Position numbers and translations under genes: made by a program. Positions 26,527-34,226 of a stretch of 64,000 nt of DNA are shown in pieces (position 1 is the stretch's first letter; the number at the start of each line of letters is the position of its first letter). Source of the stretch: Pacificibacter maritimus (GTDB lineage Bacteria; Pseudomonadota; Alphaproteobacteria; Rhodobacterales; Rhodobacteraceae); assembly GCF_003814915.1 (NCBI RefSeq), contig NZ_RKQK01000001.1, forward strand, positions 1,256,031 to 1,320,030, in the 5' to 3' direction. Under the pieces are notes generated by a model. That model ran no database searches. It was not told the DNA's origin and worked only from the letters and a program-made list of their open reading frames with translations.

Positions 26527-27162
26527 TTAAATCCGAAACAAGGGTTGCAGCAAGCGCGGCATTAGGCCTTTGAATTCAAGCGGCGCATCAGTGGCCGCCA
26601 AGCAGATGCAGGGTTCGCCCATCTCTGCGCGTGGCGTGTGTTCGACATCGTCGTCAGCCACTTCAACGTCACCGCGTGCGAAACGACCGCCTTCGTCTTT
26701 GAATGCACCTTGCAAGACCAAAGTTAGCTCTAGGCCGCCATGGGTGTGATCGGGCACTTCGAACCCTGGCGCGATTTGAAGCAAACGGACAGAGCCTGCT
26801 TCGCCCGCTTCCAAAATGCATTGTTTTGCACCTGGTCCTAAGGAACGCCATTTAGGGGCTTTGCCGTTCAGCAATTCCATCACAGGCGCGGGATATACAG
26901 CTGTCCCTTTGACTGGCGCGGGTTCGACGATATCGTCATCAAGCCCAGCGAAAACACGGTCTCGCAGATCATCAGACACCATGATTGGATCGAAATCATC
27001 CAATAACGCACCGCCCACCGCTTCATGCGCGGCAAGCTCTGCACGGCAGTCTTCACATATCGAAATATGCGCGGCCACGACCAACGCAAATGGACGCGCC
27101 AAAGATCCAGACACATAGGCAGTCAGAACAGACTGCGGGATATGATGAGAGATTTCGGTCAT
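26527..27162 (-). CDS. chrR: ChrR-type anti-sigma factor
   Basis: 211-residue zinc-dependent anti-sigma factor that holds RpoE inactive until singlet oxygen or a related oxidant is sensed. N-terminal zinc ligands of the anti-sigma domain are in place: His6, His32, Cys36 and Cys39 (HISICEDC). The C-terminal cupin-like domain keeps the second zinc site, His139, His141, Glu145 (DHTHGGLELT) and His175 (DVEHTPRAE). All correspond, with one- or two-residue offsets, to ligands described for Rhodobacter sphaeroides ChrR. The Shine-Dalgarno AAGGAGAG lies inside the end of rpoE, whose stop is 1 nt before this ATG, so the pair is translationally coupled. Confidence 0.93.
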   Translation of the reverse strand: MTEISHHIPQSVLTAYVSGSLARPFALVVAAHISICEDCRAELAAHEAVGGALLDDFDPIMVSDDLRDRVFAGLDDDIVEPAPVKGTAVYPAPVMELLNGKAPKWRSLGPGAKQCILEAGEAGSVRLLQIAPGFEVPDHTHGGLELTLVLQGAFKDEGGRFARGDVEVADDDVEHTPRAEMGEPCICLAATDAPLEFKGLMPRLLQPLFRI

Positions 27163-27163
27163 A

Positions 27164-27724
27164 TTACCGCTCTCCTTTCAACTCATGCCGCAAACGCTCT
27201 AATCCAAGGCGAATGCGCGATTTAATAGTCCCAAGCGGCAATCCCGTTTGGTCACGAATCTCACTATGGGTGAATTCACCCAGATATGCTTTTTCGACCA
27301 GCTCGCGCTGCTCGGGGTTCAGGCGTGCAATCGCAGAGCGCAGCTTTGCTGTCTCTTGTTCCACGCCCAACACCTGTTCGCCGTCTACATCGGTCGATTC
27401 AGGCATTGCTAACTCTTCTGGTACGGGGCGGCGCTCTTTTCGGATCACATCTATTTGCCGATTTCGCGCGATTTGGAATATCCAGCCCGAAACTTCAGCC
27501 CGCTCAGGGTTGAATGAGGCGGCTTTTCGCCAAACCGATAGCATCACATCTTGAACAACATCATCCGCTTGGGCAGCCCCAAATCCATTTTTCATCAGCA
27601 TGCCACGCAAACGGGGCGCAAAATGATCAAACAAGGCGCCAAAGGAGGTCTTGCACCTTTGATCGCGGACCTTGAGCATCCATTCGGTTTGTTCGGAAAA
27701 TGATGTTTTGGTCGTGCTCGTCAC
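27164..27724 (-). CDS. rpoE: ECF sigma factor RpoE (ChrR-regulated, ECF11 type)
   Basis: ECF sigma factor that directs the singlet-oxygen/photo-oxidative stress response. Region 2 reads CKTSFGALFDHFAPRLRGML, QADDVVQDVMLSVWRKAASF and GWIFQIARNRQIDVIRKERR; region 4 reads LNPEQRELVEKAYLGEFTHS and EIRDQTGLPLGTIKSRIRLG. The open frame extends upstream to 27850, but a matching RpoE promoter (27830-27857) overlaps that extension. I therefore place the start at GTG 27724 (VTSTTKTSFSEQTEW), preceded by GAAAGAG, giving 186 residues. ATG 27823 is the alternative but falls about at the predicted transcript start. Confidence 0.88.
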   Translation of the reverse strand: MTSTTKTSFSEQTEWMLKVRDQRCKTSFGALFDHFAPRLRGMLMKNGFGAAQADDVVQDVMLSVWRKAASFNPERAEVSGWIFQIARNRQIDVIRKERRPVPEELAMPESTDVDGEQVLGVEQETAKLRSAIARLNPEQRELVEKAYLGEFTHSEIRDQTGLPLGTIKSRIRLGLERLRHELKGER

Positions 27725-27829
27725 AGAAACTCTTTCGTCAGCTTTCCAAATGCCAAAGCTTTGGGCAAGCGTTCTGGATGCAGTTTGCGCATCCTCAGAT
27801 AAGGAATGGTCTGTTTCAAGCATATCAAG

Positions 27830-27857
27830 TTTACGCAGCCCATGCAGCATTGGATCA
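27830..27857 (-). promoter_or_regulatory. RpoE-dependent promoter of rpoE-chrR
   Basis: On the minus strand TGATCC (27857-27852), 16-nt spacer, CGTAAA (27835-27830). The -35 TGATCC is the known Rhodobacter RpoE element. The transcript should begin near 27823, which implies autoregulation and a leader of about 100 nt to the GTG start. Confidence 0.75.
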
Positions 27858-27884
27858 CATTTATCGAAAAAAAATCAAAATAAA

Positions 27885-27912
27885 TGATCCAAACCACATG
27901 AAAGCGCGTAAA
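27885..27912 (+). promoter_or_regulatory. RpoE-dependent promoter of the amine oxidase-DUF1365-SDR operon
   Basis: TGATCC (27885-27890), 16-nt spacer, CGTAAA (27907-27912): the same pattern as the divergent rpoE promoter. The predicted start near 27919 leaves a leader of about 19 nt holding AGGAA before ATG 27938. Confidence 0.78.
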
Positions 27913-27937
27913 CATTGAAAATATAATAGGAATTTTT

Positions 27938-29218
27938 ATGTCTTTTGATGTCCCACGCCCCCCCCGCCAACGCATTGCAATTATCGGCTCGGGAATCTCT
28001 GGCTTGGCCAGCGCGTATCTTTTAGCCTCTGATCATGATGTTACGGTTTATGAATCCGAGCCCCGATTGGGGGGGCACGCGCGCACCTTGATTGCTGGTA
28101 AAAATGGCGACCAGCCAGTGGACACGGGGTTTATCGTGTTCAACTATGCCAACTACCCCCATCTGACGGCCATGTTCGACAAGCTCAATGTACCTGTGAT
28201 TCCATCGGACATGAGCTTTGGCGCCACCATCAACAGTGGGGCGGTCGAATATGGATTGAAAAGCTTGGGCGCGCTGTTTGCGCAAAAGTCCAATGCGGCA
28301 AAACCTGCATTTTTGCGGATGGTGCGCGATATCTTTAAGTTTAACGCCAACGCAGAAGCCGCTGTCGCGGATGAAACCACGACGATTGGCGAATTATGCG
28401 ATCAAATGCAACTGGGGCCTTGGTTCATCCAGTACTACTTGATGCCGATCTGCGGCGCGATTTGGTCAACGCCACCCAGTGAAATTCGCAACTACCCTGC
28501 CGCATCCTTATTGCGGTTCTTTCGCAACCACGCGCTTTTGTCGGCATCAGGGCAACACCAATGGTACACCGTTGAAGGCGGATCGATCGAATATGTGCGC
28601 CGTTTGGAAACCCATTTGAAATCGCTGGGCTGCACCTTCCGCTTGTCAACTCCTGTGGCCGGCGTCACCCGCGATGCATTGGGTGTGACCGTGAAATCTG
28701 TCGCAGGTGCAAGTGAACAATTCGATCAAGTGATCTTCGCCTGTCATTCCGATCAAGCGCTTAAACTTTTGGCCAATCCAACCCCGCTAGAACAGCGCGC
28801 TTTGACGGATCTACGCTATCAAGCCAATCGCATCACATTGCACAGCGATGATCGCCAAATGCCGAAACGCCGCGCTGCGTGGTCATCGTGGGTATATAAA
28901 TCCGACACTGTCGGTCAGGAGCAGGCCCTTGGGGTGACCTATTGGATGAACCGCTTGCAAGCCATTGATGAAAAAGACCCTTTGTTCGTGACCCTCAATG
29001 CTGCTACCGAAATTGACGAAGCAAAAATCTATGATGAGACCACGCTCTATCATCCTGTTTTCGACAATGCCGCCTTGATTGCACAACATACGATTGATGA
29101 TATCAACGGCCAAAACCGTACATGGTATGCTGGCGCTTATCTGCGCAATGGGTTCCATGAAGATGGCTTTCAATCGGCTGTGAATGTCGCAGAAAAAATG
29201 GAAACCGTTTTGGTATGA
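27938..29218 (+). CDS. FAD-dependent amine oxidase-like protein of the RpoE regulon
   Basis: 426-residue flavoprotein. The Rossmann dinucleotide motif IAIIGSGISGLASAYLLASD with its terminal acid (VTVYESEPRLGGHARTL) is clear, as is the C-terminal FAD segment TWYAGAYLRNGFHEDGFQSA. It matches the NAD(P)-binding/FAD amine-oxidase protein encoded next to rpoE-chrR in Rhodobacter sphaeroides (RSP1091-like position). It likely acts on membrane lipids or fatty acids during singlet-oxygen stress; the reaction is inference. An RpoE-type promoter sits directly upstream and the stop overlaps the DUF1365 start. Confidence 0.9.
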   Translation: MSFDVPRPPRQRIAIIGSGISGLASAYLLASDHDVTVYESEPRLGGHARTLIAGKNGDQPVDTGFIVFNYANYPHLTAMFDKLNVPVIPSDMSFGATINSGAVEYGLKSLGALFAQKSNAAKPAFLRMVRDIFKFNANAEAAVADETTTIGELCDQMQLGPWFIQYYLMPICGAIWSTPPSEIRNYPAASLLRFFRNHALLSASGQHQWYTVEGGSIEYVRRLETHLKSLGCTFRLSTPVAGVTRDALGVTVKSVAGASEQFDQVIFACHSDQALKLLANPTPLEQRALTDLRYQANRITLHSDDRQMPKRRAAWSSWVYKSDTVGQEQALGVTYWMNRLQAIDEKDPLFVTLNAATEIDEAKIYDETTLYHPVFDNAALIAQHTIDDINGQNRTWYAGAYLRNGFHEDGFQSAVNVAEKMETVLV

Positions 29219-29994
29219 CCCGATCGATGCGCGTGCCAGAACACATCATCGGGCATACCAGCCACGCACGACGCGGCGCCATTCAAAATGCGTTTCGCTA
29301 CGGCGTCGATTTCGTTTTGATCGATCTGACCGCGCCAGAGCAAAAAACACCTTTTTTGTTTTCGCGAAACCGTTTCAATCTGGCCTCCGTCTATGATGAA
29401 GACCATGGAGGTCCGATCAAATCTGGTGCTGGTGTGGCATGGGCGCAGCAGCATTTCGCACAAGCAGGACTTGCAGGATGCCGCGTCGATTTGCTGACCC
29501 AGCCCCGCTTTTTGGGCTATGGCTTTAACCCCGTTAGCTTTTGGTTGGCGTGGGACGGGTCTGATTTGCGCGGGGTAATCGCAGAAGTGTCCACCCCCTT
29601 CAAAGATCGCCATTCTTATTTGTGTGTCAAAAAAGACCGCAGCCCGATCACCAAGTCCGACACAATATTCGCGCCGAAATCATTACATGTCTCTCCCTTT
29701 CAGAACGTCAAAGGCGACTATCAATTCACCTTTGACATCACCCCGCAGAAAATCGCGATCCGAATTCTGCATAAAAACGGGGACCAAGGCGTCGTTGCAA
29801 CCCTATCAGGACCGCGCGCCGCGCTCACCACAAGGTCTTTGCTGCGCGCGGCATTTCGGCGTCCATTTGGGGCGCTGCGCACGATGACTTTGATCCATTG
29901 GCAAGCGCTTGTGCTCAAACTCAAGGGCGCGACCTATCGCAGGCGACCGAACCCACCCAGCACTGAAATTACCAAAACAAGGGGCGTAGAATGA
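29215..29994 (+). CDS. DUF1365 protein of the RpoE regulon
   Basis: 259 residues. DUF1365 landmarks: HTSHARRGAIQNAFRYGVDF (H.R..p..h.F.Y), the RVDLLTQPRFLGYGFNPVSF motif (LTQPR.LGY.FNPVSF), and VSPFQNVKGDYQFTFDITPQ with paired SPF. The family is regularly found with the FAD amine oxidase and lipid-modifying methyltransferases. No enzymatic activity has a settled description. It overlaps both neighbours by 4 nt (ATGA), so translation is coupled. Confidence 0.9.
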   Translation: MTRSMRVPEHIIGHTSHARRGAIQNAFRYGVDFVLIDLTAPEQKTPFLFSRNRFNLASVYDEDHGGPIKSGAGVAWAQQHFAQAGLAGCRVDLLTQPRFLGYGFNPVSFWLAWDGSDLRGVIAEVSTPFKDRHSYLCVKKDRSPITKSDTIFAPKSLHVSPFQNVKGDYQFTFDITPQKIAIRILHKNGDQGVVATLSGPRAALTTRSLLRAAFRRPFGALRTMTLIHWQALVLKLKGATYRRRPNPPSTEITKTRGVE

Positions 29995-30719
29995 TTGATC
30001 GTATTTCAGGAAAAACATGGTGGATCGTTGGCGCATCCGAAGGTTTGGGCGAAGCGATTGCACGCGCTCTCGACGCGCAAGGCGCGCACTTAATTTTATC
30101 TGCACGCTCGCAAGACAAACTTGATGCCTTGGCTGCAGACCTAGCAGACGCCACAGTCGTGCCTATTGATGTTACGGATCAAAGCAGTGTCACCAAAGCC
30201 GCACAAGAGGCAGAGCGGGCTGATGCGATGCTTTATTGTGTGGGCGCATACGAACCGATGGATGCAAAGCACTGGGACAGTGACGTGGTTACAAGCATGA
30301 TCGACACCAATTTTACGGGCGCCGCGCGCGTGTTGGGGGCTGTCATTCCACATTACGCAAAGCGCAACTTTGGCGATGTTATGCTGATCGGCTCCCTGTC
30401 TGGCTATCGAGGCCTACCTGCCGCAGTTGGATATTCTGCGTCAAAAGCGGGATTGATGAATCTGGCTGAAAACCTGCTGATTGACCTGAAAAACACAAAT
30501 GTAACGGTGCAAATCGCCAATCCAGGCTTTATCAAAACACGGCTGACTGCCAAAAACGATTTTGACATGCCGCAATTGATGACCCCAGAGGTCGCAGCAA
30601 ATCATGTGGTAAGCGCGATCAACAGTGGACGTTTTGAAACCGCGTTCCCACGACCTTTTGCTTGGGTCTTTAAATGGGGTAGATATTTGCCCCGCGCACT
30701 GTTCAACAAGCTGTTTTAA
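29991..30719 (+). CDS. Short-chain dehydrogenase of the RpoE regulon
   Basis: 242-residue classical SDR. The cofactor motif is GKTWWIVGASEGLGEAIARA (GxxxGxG form G-A-S-E-G-L-G), and the active site is seen in DVMLIGSLSGYRGLPAAVGY-SASKAG (Ser, Tyr-x-x-x-Lys). It overlaps the DUF1365 stop by 4 nt. In Rhodobacter the corresponding operon also includes a cyclopropane-fatty-acid-synthase-like methyltransferase; none is present here, so the operon is a shortened version. Confidence 0.87.
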   Translation: MIDRISGKTWWIVGASEGLGEAIARALDAQGAHLILSARSQDKLDALAADLADATVVPIDVTDQSSVTKAAQEAERADAMLYCVGAYEPMDAKHWDSDVVTSMIDTNFTGAARVLGAVIPHYAKRNFGDVMLIGSLSGYRGLPAAVGYSASKAGLMNLAENLLIDLKNTNVTVQIANPGFIKTRLTAKNDFDMPQLMTPEVAANHVVSAINSGRFETAFPRPFAWVFKWGRYLPRALFNKLF

Positions 30720-30793
30720 TCGCACAAAGCATGGACCTTTTGTCAATTTTGACCTAAATCCGCAGGACGTATTCCCAGCCAAGGATCGCCCCC

Positions 30794-31282
30794 GTGGACC
30801 CGCACGATCATCAAAGTATCAGCATTCCTGCGCAAAATGAAACGCAGACAGGCCAAATTGCCGCCGCAGTGACCGATGTTTTGCGCGCGGGCGATGTGGT
30901 GATTCTGGATGGTGCTCTGGCCGCGGGAAAAACCTTTTTTATCCGCGCCTTGGTTGCAGCCCTTGGCAGCGACGAAGACGTAACAAGCCCAACTTACACG
31001 ATCGCAAACATCTATGAGACGCCAAAGTTCCCTGTCTTGCATGTTGATGCTTATAGACTTGAAAATGCGAAAGAATTTTATCACCTCGGCTTAGATGACT
31101 ACTTTGACACTGGCCTATGTTTGATCGAATGGGGCCAACGCATCAACGGATTCTTTGATGCCGCTTTGCAAATTGATATCGAATTTGGCGCCACAGATCA
31201 GGACAGGATTTTCACCTTTTCAGGCAAAGCGACCCCGTGGAAAGCTGTTTTTGCCGCCCTCAAGGATATGTCGCATGACTGA
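30794..31282 (+). CDS. tsaE: t6A biosynthesis ATPase TsaE
   Basis: 162-residue P-loop protein needed with TsaB and TsaD for threonylcarbamoyl-adenosine (t6A37) formation in ANN-decoding tRNAs. Walker A is ILDGALAAGKTFFIRALVAA (GxxxxGKT), and the family motifs DVTSPTYTIANIY (SPTY), LHVDAYRL (HxDxYRL) and CLIEWGQRI (IEW) are present. The likely start is GTG 30794; no in-frame ATG precedes the P-loop at the right distance. First of four overlapping t6A genes. Confidence 0.93.
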   Translation: MDPHDHQSISIPAQNETQTGQIAAAVTDVLRAGDVVILDGALAAGKTFFIRALVAALGSDEDVTSPTYTIANIYETPKFPVLHVDAYRLENAKEFYHLGLDDYFDTGLCLIEWGQRINGFFDAALQIDIEFGATDQDRIFTFSGKATPWKAVFAALKDMSHD

Positions 31283-31886
31283 ATTGACGTTCCTTTTACA
31301 AACCTCAAACGGTGTGCCTGTCATGGGCTTGGCCCAAGGCGATATCGTTGTGTTTGATAGCGCCCAAGATGAGACTTTGAGGGGCTCGCGTGACTACAGA
31401 ACCACATTGGAGACGGCGCTGGATCGCCTTGGGGCGAAGCTCGAAAACATCACCGAACTCTATGTTGATATTGGCCCCGGAGGTTTGGGCGTCACGCGCA
31501 CGGGCGTGGCCTTTGCCAATGCTTTGGGCTTTGCCTTGGGGCGACCAACTGTTGGATTGCCCGCCTTTGAATTGCTCGGGCATCAGCTAGAGCAAAACGG
31601 ATCTGGACCTGTGGCAATCTTGCGCAAAGCGGCGCGTCCATTCGTGCATTTTGGTCTGTTCGCGGATGGAAAACTTTCACATTACGAACATTGCGAACGC
31701 GATACGGCCGTAGAACAGCTGGCAAAATTGGACTCCTACGCCCTCGCGGGCAACGTCGATATCTCACAAGACATCATGCCAACCTGCAACGTCGCCGCGA
31801 TCGAGACAATGCTAAAGATTGCCCGAAAACAGCCAGCCGCCGCACCAAACACACGCGCCTACCCTATCGTTGAGACACTCGCATGA
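31275..31886 (+). CDS. tsaB: t6A biosynthesis protein TsaB
   Basis: 203-residue ASKHA-fold partner of TsaD. The usual N-terminal LAIDTS is LTFLLQTSNG here, a divergence from the family. VDIGPGGLGVTRTGVAFANA (GPGS.TG.R.G...A) is family-like, again with changes. TsaB has no catalytic ATPase site, so these changes do not rule out function. ATG 31275 overlaps the tsaE stop by 8 nt; a longer in-frame start at 31155 is a shadow of tsaE. No rimI gene follows, unlike in many proteobacteria. Confidence 0.88.
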   Translation: MTELTFLLQTSNGVPVMGLAQGDIVVFDSAQDETLRGSRDYRTTLETALDRLGAKLENITELYVDIGPGGLGVTRTGVAFANALGFALGRPTVGLPAFELLGHQLEQNGSGPVAILRKAARPFVHFGLFADGKLSHYEHCERDTAVEQLAKLDSYALAGNVDISQDIMPTCNVAAIETMLKIARKQPAAAPNTRAYPIVETLA

Positions 31887-32497
31887 CACAGCAACAGTCC
31901 TTGTTCGATCAGGCCAAAACCACTTTGGCTGCAGGCGGCGTAATCTTATTGGCGACTGACACGGTATTGGGGTTGGTGGCACTGCCGCAGCGCGACGATG
32001 CCGTGAATAAGGTCTATTCTCTAAAACAGCGTCCAAGAGAGAAAAACCTGCCGATCATGGTCGCCAATGTAGAGCAAATCAAAGCACTTGGCGGACAAGT
32101 GACCGATAGCGCGCAAGCCTTGCTCGACAGTGACTTTATGCCCGGTGCGCTGACCTTGGCTTTAGCGCTTGATCCAACTTTGACGCCTGCTTGGCTGGAA
32201 AAACGCGCTGAATGCGCTATCCGCATTCCGAAGGATACGTTTTTGTTGGCGCTGCTCACCGACCTTGGCCCTTTGATGGTCACATCGGCCAATATGTCGG
32301 GTGAGACGCCTGCAGATACGACAGAGCAAGCCATGGGGCTGCTCAACGGTCAGCCTGATTTTGTTGTCCACGGTACAGCGCCTTTGCAACAGCCTTCGAC
32401 CTTGGTCAATTGCGCTACAATGCCTGCCAAGATCGAACGCATTGGCGCAGTGTCTGAAGCCGAAATCACAGCCATATTGGACCGTGCGAATGACTAA
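31883..32497 (+). CDS. tsaC: Threonylcarbamoyl-AMP synthase, TsaC/YrdC type
   Basis: 204-residue YrdC-fold enzyme that makes threonylcarbamoyl-AMP from Thr, bicarbonate and ATP. Motifs: GVILLATDTVLGLVALPQRD (P/ATDTV.GL), VYSLKQRPREKNLPIMVANV (K.R...-PL), MPGALTLALALDP (PG..T), ECAIRIPKD and VTSANMSGETP (SAN.SG). It lacks the C-terminal Sua5 domain, so it is the short form. It overlaps tsaB by 4 nt and tsaD by 8 nt, which supports a true t6A role rather than a YciO paralog. Confidence 0.87.
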   Translation: MTQQQSLFDQAKTTLAAGGVILLATDTVLGLVALPQRDDAVNKVYSLKQRPREKNLPIMVANVEQIKALGGQVTDSAQALLDSDFMPGALTLALALDPTLTPAWLEKRAECAIRIPKDTFLLALLTDLGPLMVTSANMSGETPADTTEQAMGLLNGQPDFVVHGTAPLQQPSTLVNCATMPAKIERIGAVSEAEITAILDRAND

Positions 32498-33482
32498 ATA
32501 TGTACTTGGGATTGAATCCTCATGTGATGATACATCGGTCGCCGTTGTGGCCAAAGATGGCCAAGTCAAAGCAATCAAAACCGTATCGCAATATGAAGTG
32601 CATCAAGCCTTTGGTGGGGTTTATCCCGAATTGGCATCGCGTGCGCATTTAGAAGCTATTCTGCCAACAATCGAACAGGTTATGAGCGATGCGAATATCA
32701 CCCCGAGCGACCTTACAGCGATTGGCGTGACCCGTGGACCTGGTCTCATCGGATCGCTGTTGATTGGCCTGTCCACTGCCGAGGCCCTATCAATGGGTTG
32801 GGGTGTGCCTGTCTACGGCATCAACCATTTGCGCGGCCATATGAGATCTGTCGATTTGGAAGAAACGCGCACAAAATACCCTGCTGTGGTGATGCTGGTC
32901 TCGGGTGGTCACACTTTGGTCGCGGAACTCAAAGACCCGTGGAGTTATCGTTTACTGGGCACCACGCGCGACGATTCCGTGGGCGAAAGTTATGATAAAG
33001 TGGCGCGCATGCTGGGCCTTGGAATGCCTGGAGGGCCCGCAATTGATGCGGCGGCCAAGCGCGGCACGCCTGTGTTGCGCTTGCCCCGCCCGATGAAAAA
33101 CGATGGCTATGAGTTTTCGTTTTCTGGCCTCAAATCCTCGGTCGCGCGCCATATCGAAAAGCACCCCGAAGTCAGCCTAGATGATATGTCAGCGTCCTTC
33201 GTCGCAGCCTGTATGGATGTTTTGATGGCCAAAGCAGAGCGTGCTGTGATTGAATGTCAGCCAAAATCACTGATCATCGTGGGCGGCGTCGCGGCCTCGC
33301 CGCAACTGCGCGACGGCATGGAAAACTTGGCACAAGATCATGGGGTTTCACTGTGCCTGCCGCCCATAAAATGGGCGACTGACAATGGAGCGATGATTGG
33401 ATTGGCGACTTGGGACTACATCGAAAAAGGCATTAAACCTGATTTGATCCCCAAGCCGAACCTGAACCTTGAGACGCCTTAA
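32490..33482 (+). CDS. tsaD: tRNA N6-adenosine threonylcarbamoyltransferase TsaD
   Basis: 330-residue catalytic subunit that transfers the threonylcarbamoyl group to A37. The start MTKYVLGIESSCDDTSVAVV is exact for the family. Metal-binding HxxxH is in YGINHLRGHMRSVD, with VSGGHTLVAEL, DDSVGESYDKVARMLGLGMP-GGP and the C-terminal LPPIKWATDNGAMIGLA (D ligand) all intact. ATG 32490 overlaps tsaC by 8 nt. The stop shares the four bases TTAA (33479-33482) with the stop of the convergent Anbu gene, so there is no spacer or terminator. Confidence 0.96.
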   Translation: MTKYVLGIESSCDDTSVAVVAKDGQVKAIKTVSQYEVHQAFGGVYPELASRAHLEAILPTIEQVMSDANITPSDLTAIGVTRGPGLIGSLLIGLSTAEALSMGWGVPVYGINHLRGHMRSVDLEETRTKYPAVVMLVSGGHTLVAELKDPWSYRLLGTTRDDSVGESYDKVARMLGLGMPGGPAIDAAAKRGTPVLRLPRPMKNDGYEFSFSGLKSSVARHIEKHPEVSLDDMSASFVAACMDVLMAKAERAVIECQPKSLIIVGGVAASPQLRDGMENLAQDHGVSLCLPPIKWATDNGAMIGLATWDYIEKGIKPDLIPKPNLNLETP

Positions 33483-34216
33483 CTTTTGATTTTGTAATCG
33501 GGCAAGCTGCCGATTGCTTCATTCAACGCATCACTCCAACCACTTGAAATGGTTTGAAAGTATTCGTCATCAGCCTCGATGCGCGTGGTATAACCCTGTG
33601 TCAAACTATCAGTTTCATAGGCTTGAACATCCAAGGGCAAGCCAACCGATAGATTGGATTTTATCGTGCTGTCAAAAGACAAGAGCATCAGCTTGATCGC
33701 CGCTTCGAATGACATTTCGGGATCATAGCCGCGCACCAATATCGGTTTGCCGTATTTGGTTTCACCGATTTGGAAAAACGGCGTATCGCTGCTGGCTTCG
33801 ATAAAATTACCTTCGGGGTAGATCAAAAACAGGCGCGGCGCGGCGCCCTTGATTTGCCCCGCAATCAAAACGGTCGCGTTGAAACTGCTCGAAGCGCGTT
33901 GGCCTTCGTCGGCATGGGTGGCTATCACATCTTTCAAAGTATCCGCCACAAGCTGGGCGGCTTGAAACATTGAAGGCACTGCAAAGATCGAGGGTTCACG
34001 ATCTTCTGGGGCTTTACTACGCTCATCGAGCAAGCTGACCAAGGCCTGCGTGGTCGCCAAATTACCAGCCGTCATAATGGTGATCACGCGATCACCCTGT
34101 TCTTCCCAAGTAAACATTTTACGGAAAGTGGAAATATTATCGACACCCGCGTTTGTGCGCGTGTCGGACATCACCACAAACCCGCGATCGAGCATCATGC
34201 CAATGCAATATGTCAT
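33479..34216 (-). CDS. Anbu proteasome-type peptidase
   Basis: 245-residue Ntn-hydrolase of the Anbu (ancestral beta subunit) family. Catalytic Thr2 directly follows the initiator Met (MTYCIGMMLDRGFVVMSDTR), and the family motif SDTRTNAGVDNISTFRKMF is complete. Anbu assembles into an open helical/ring form, and its substrates are unknown. It is the last gene of a four-gene minus-strand operon with ATP-grasp, alpha-E and transglutaminase genes, a set that has been proposed to make and remove a peptide tag. Confidence 0.93.
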   Translation of the reverse strand: MTYCIGMMLDRGFVVMSDTRTNAGVDNISTFRKMFTWEEQGDRVITIMTAGNLATTQALVSLLDERSKAPEDREPSIFAVPSMFQAAQLVADTLKDVIATHADEGQRASSSFNATVLIAGQIKGAAPRLFLIYPEGNFIEASSDTPFFQIGETKYGKPILVRGYDPEMSFEAAIKLMLLSFDSTIKSNLSVGLPLDVQAYETDSLTQGYTTRIEADDEYFQTISSGWSDALNEAIGSLPDYKIKS

Positions 34217-34226
34217 GTATCGTGCC

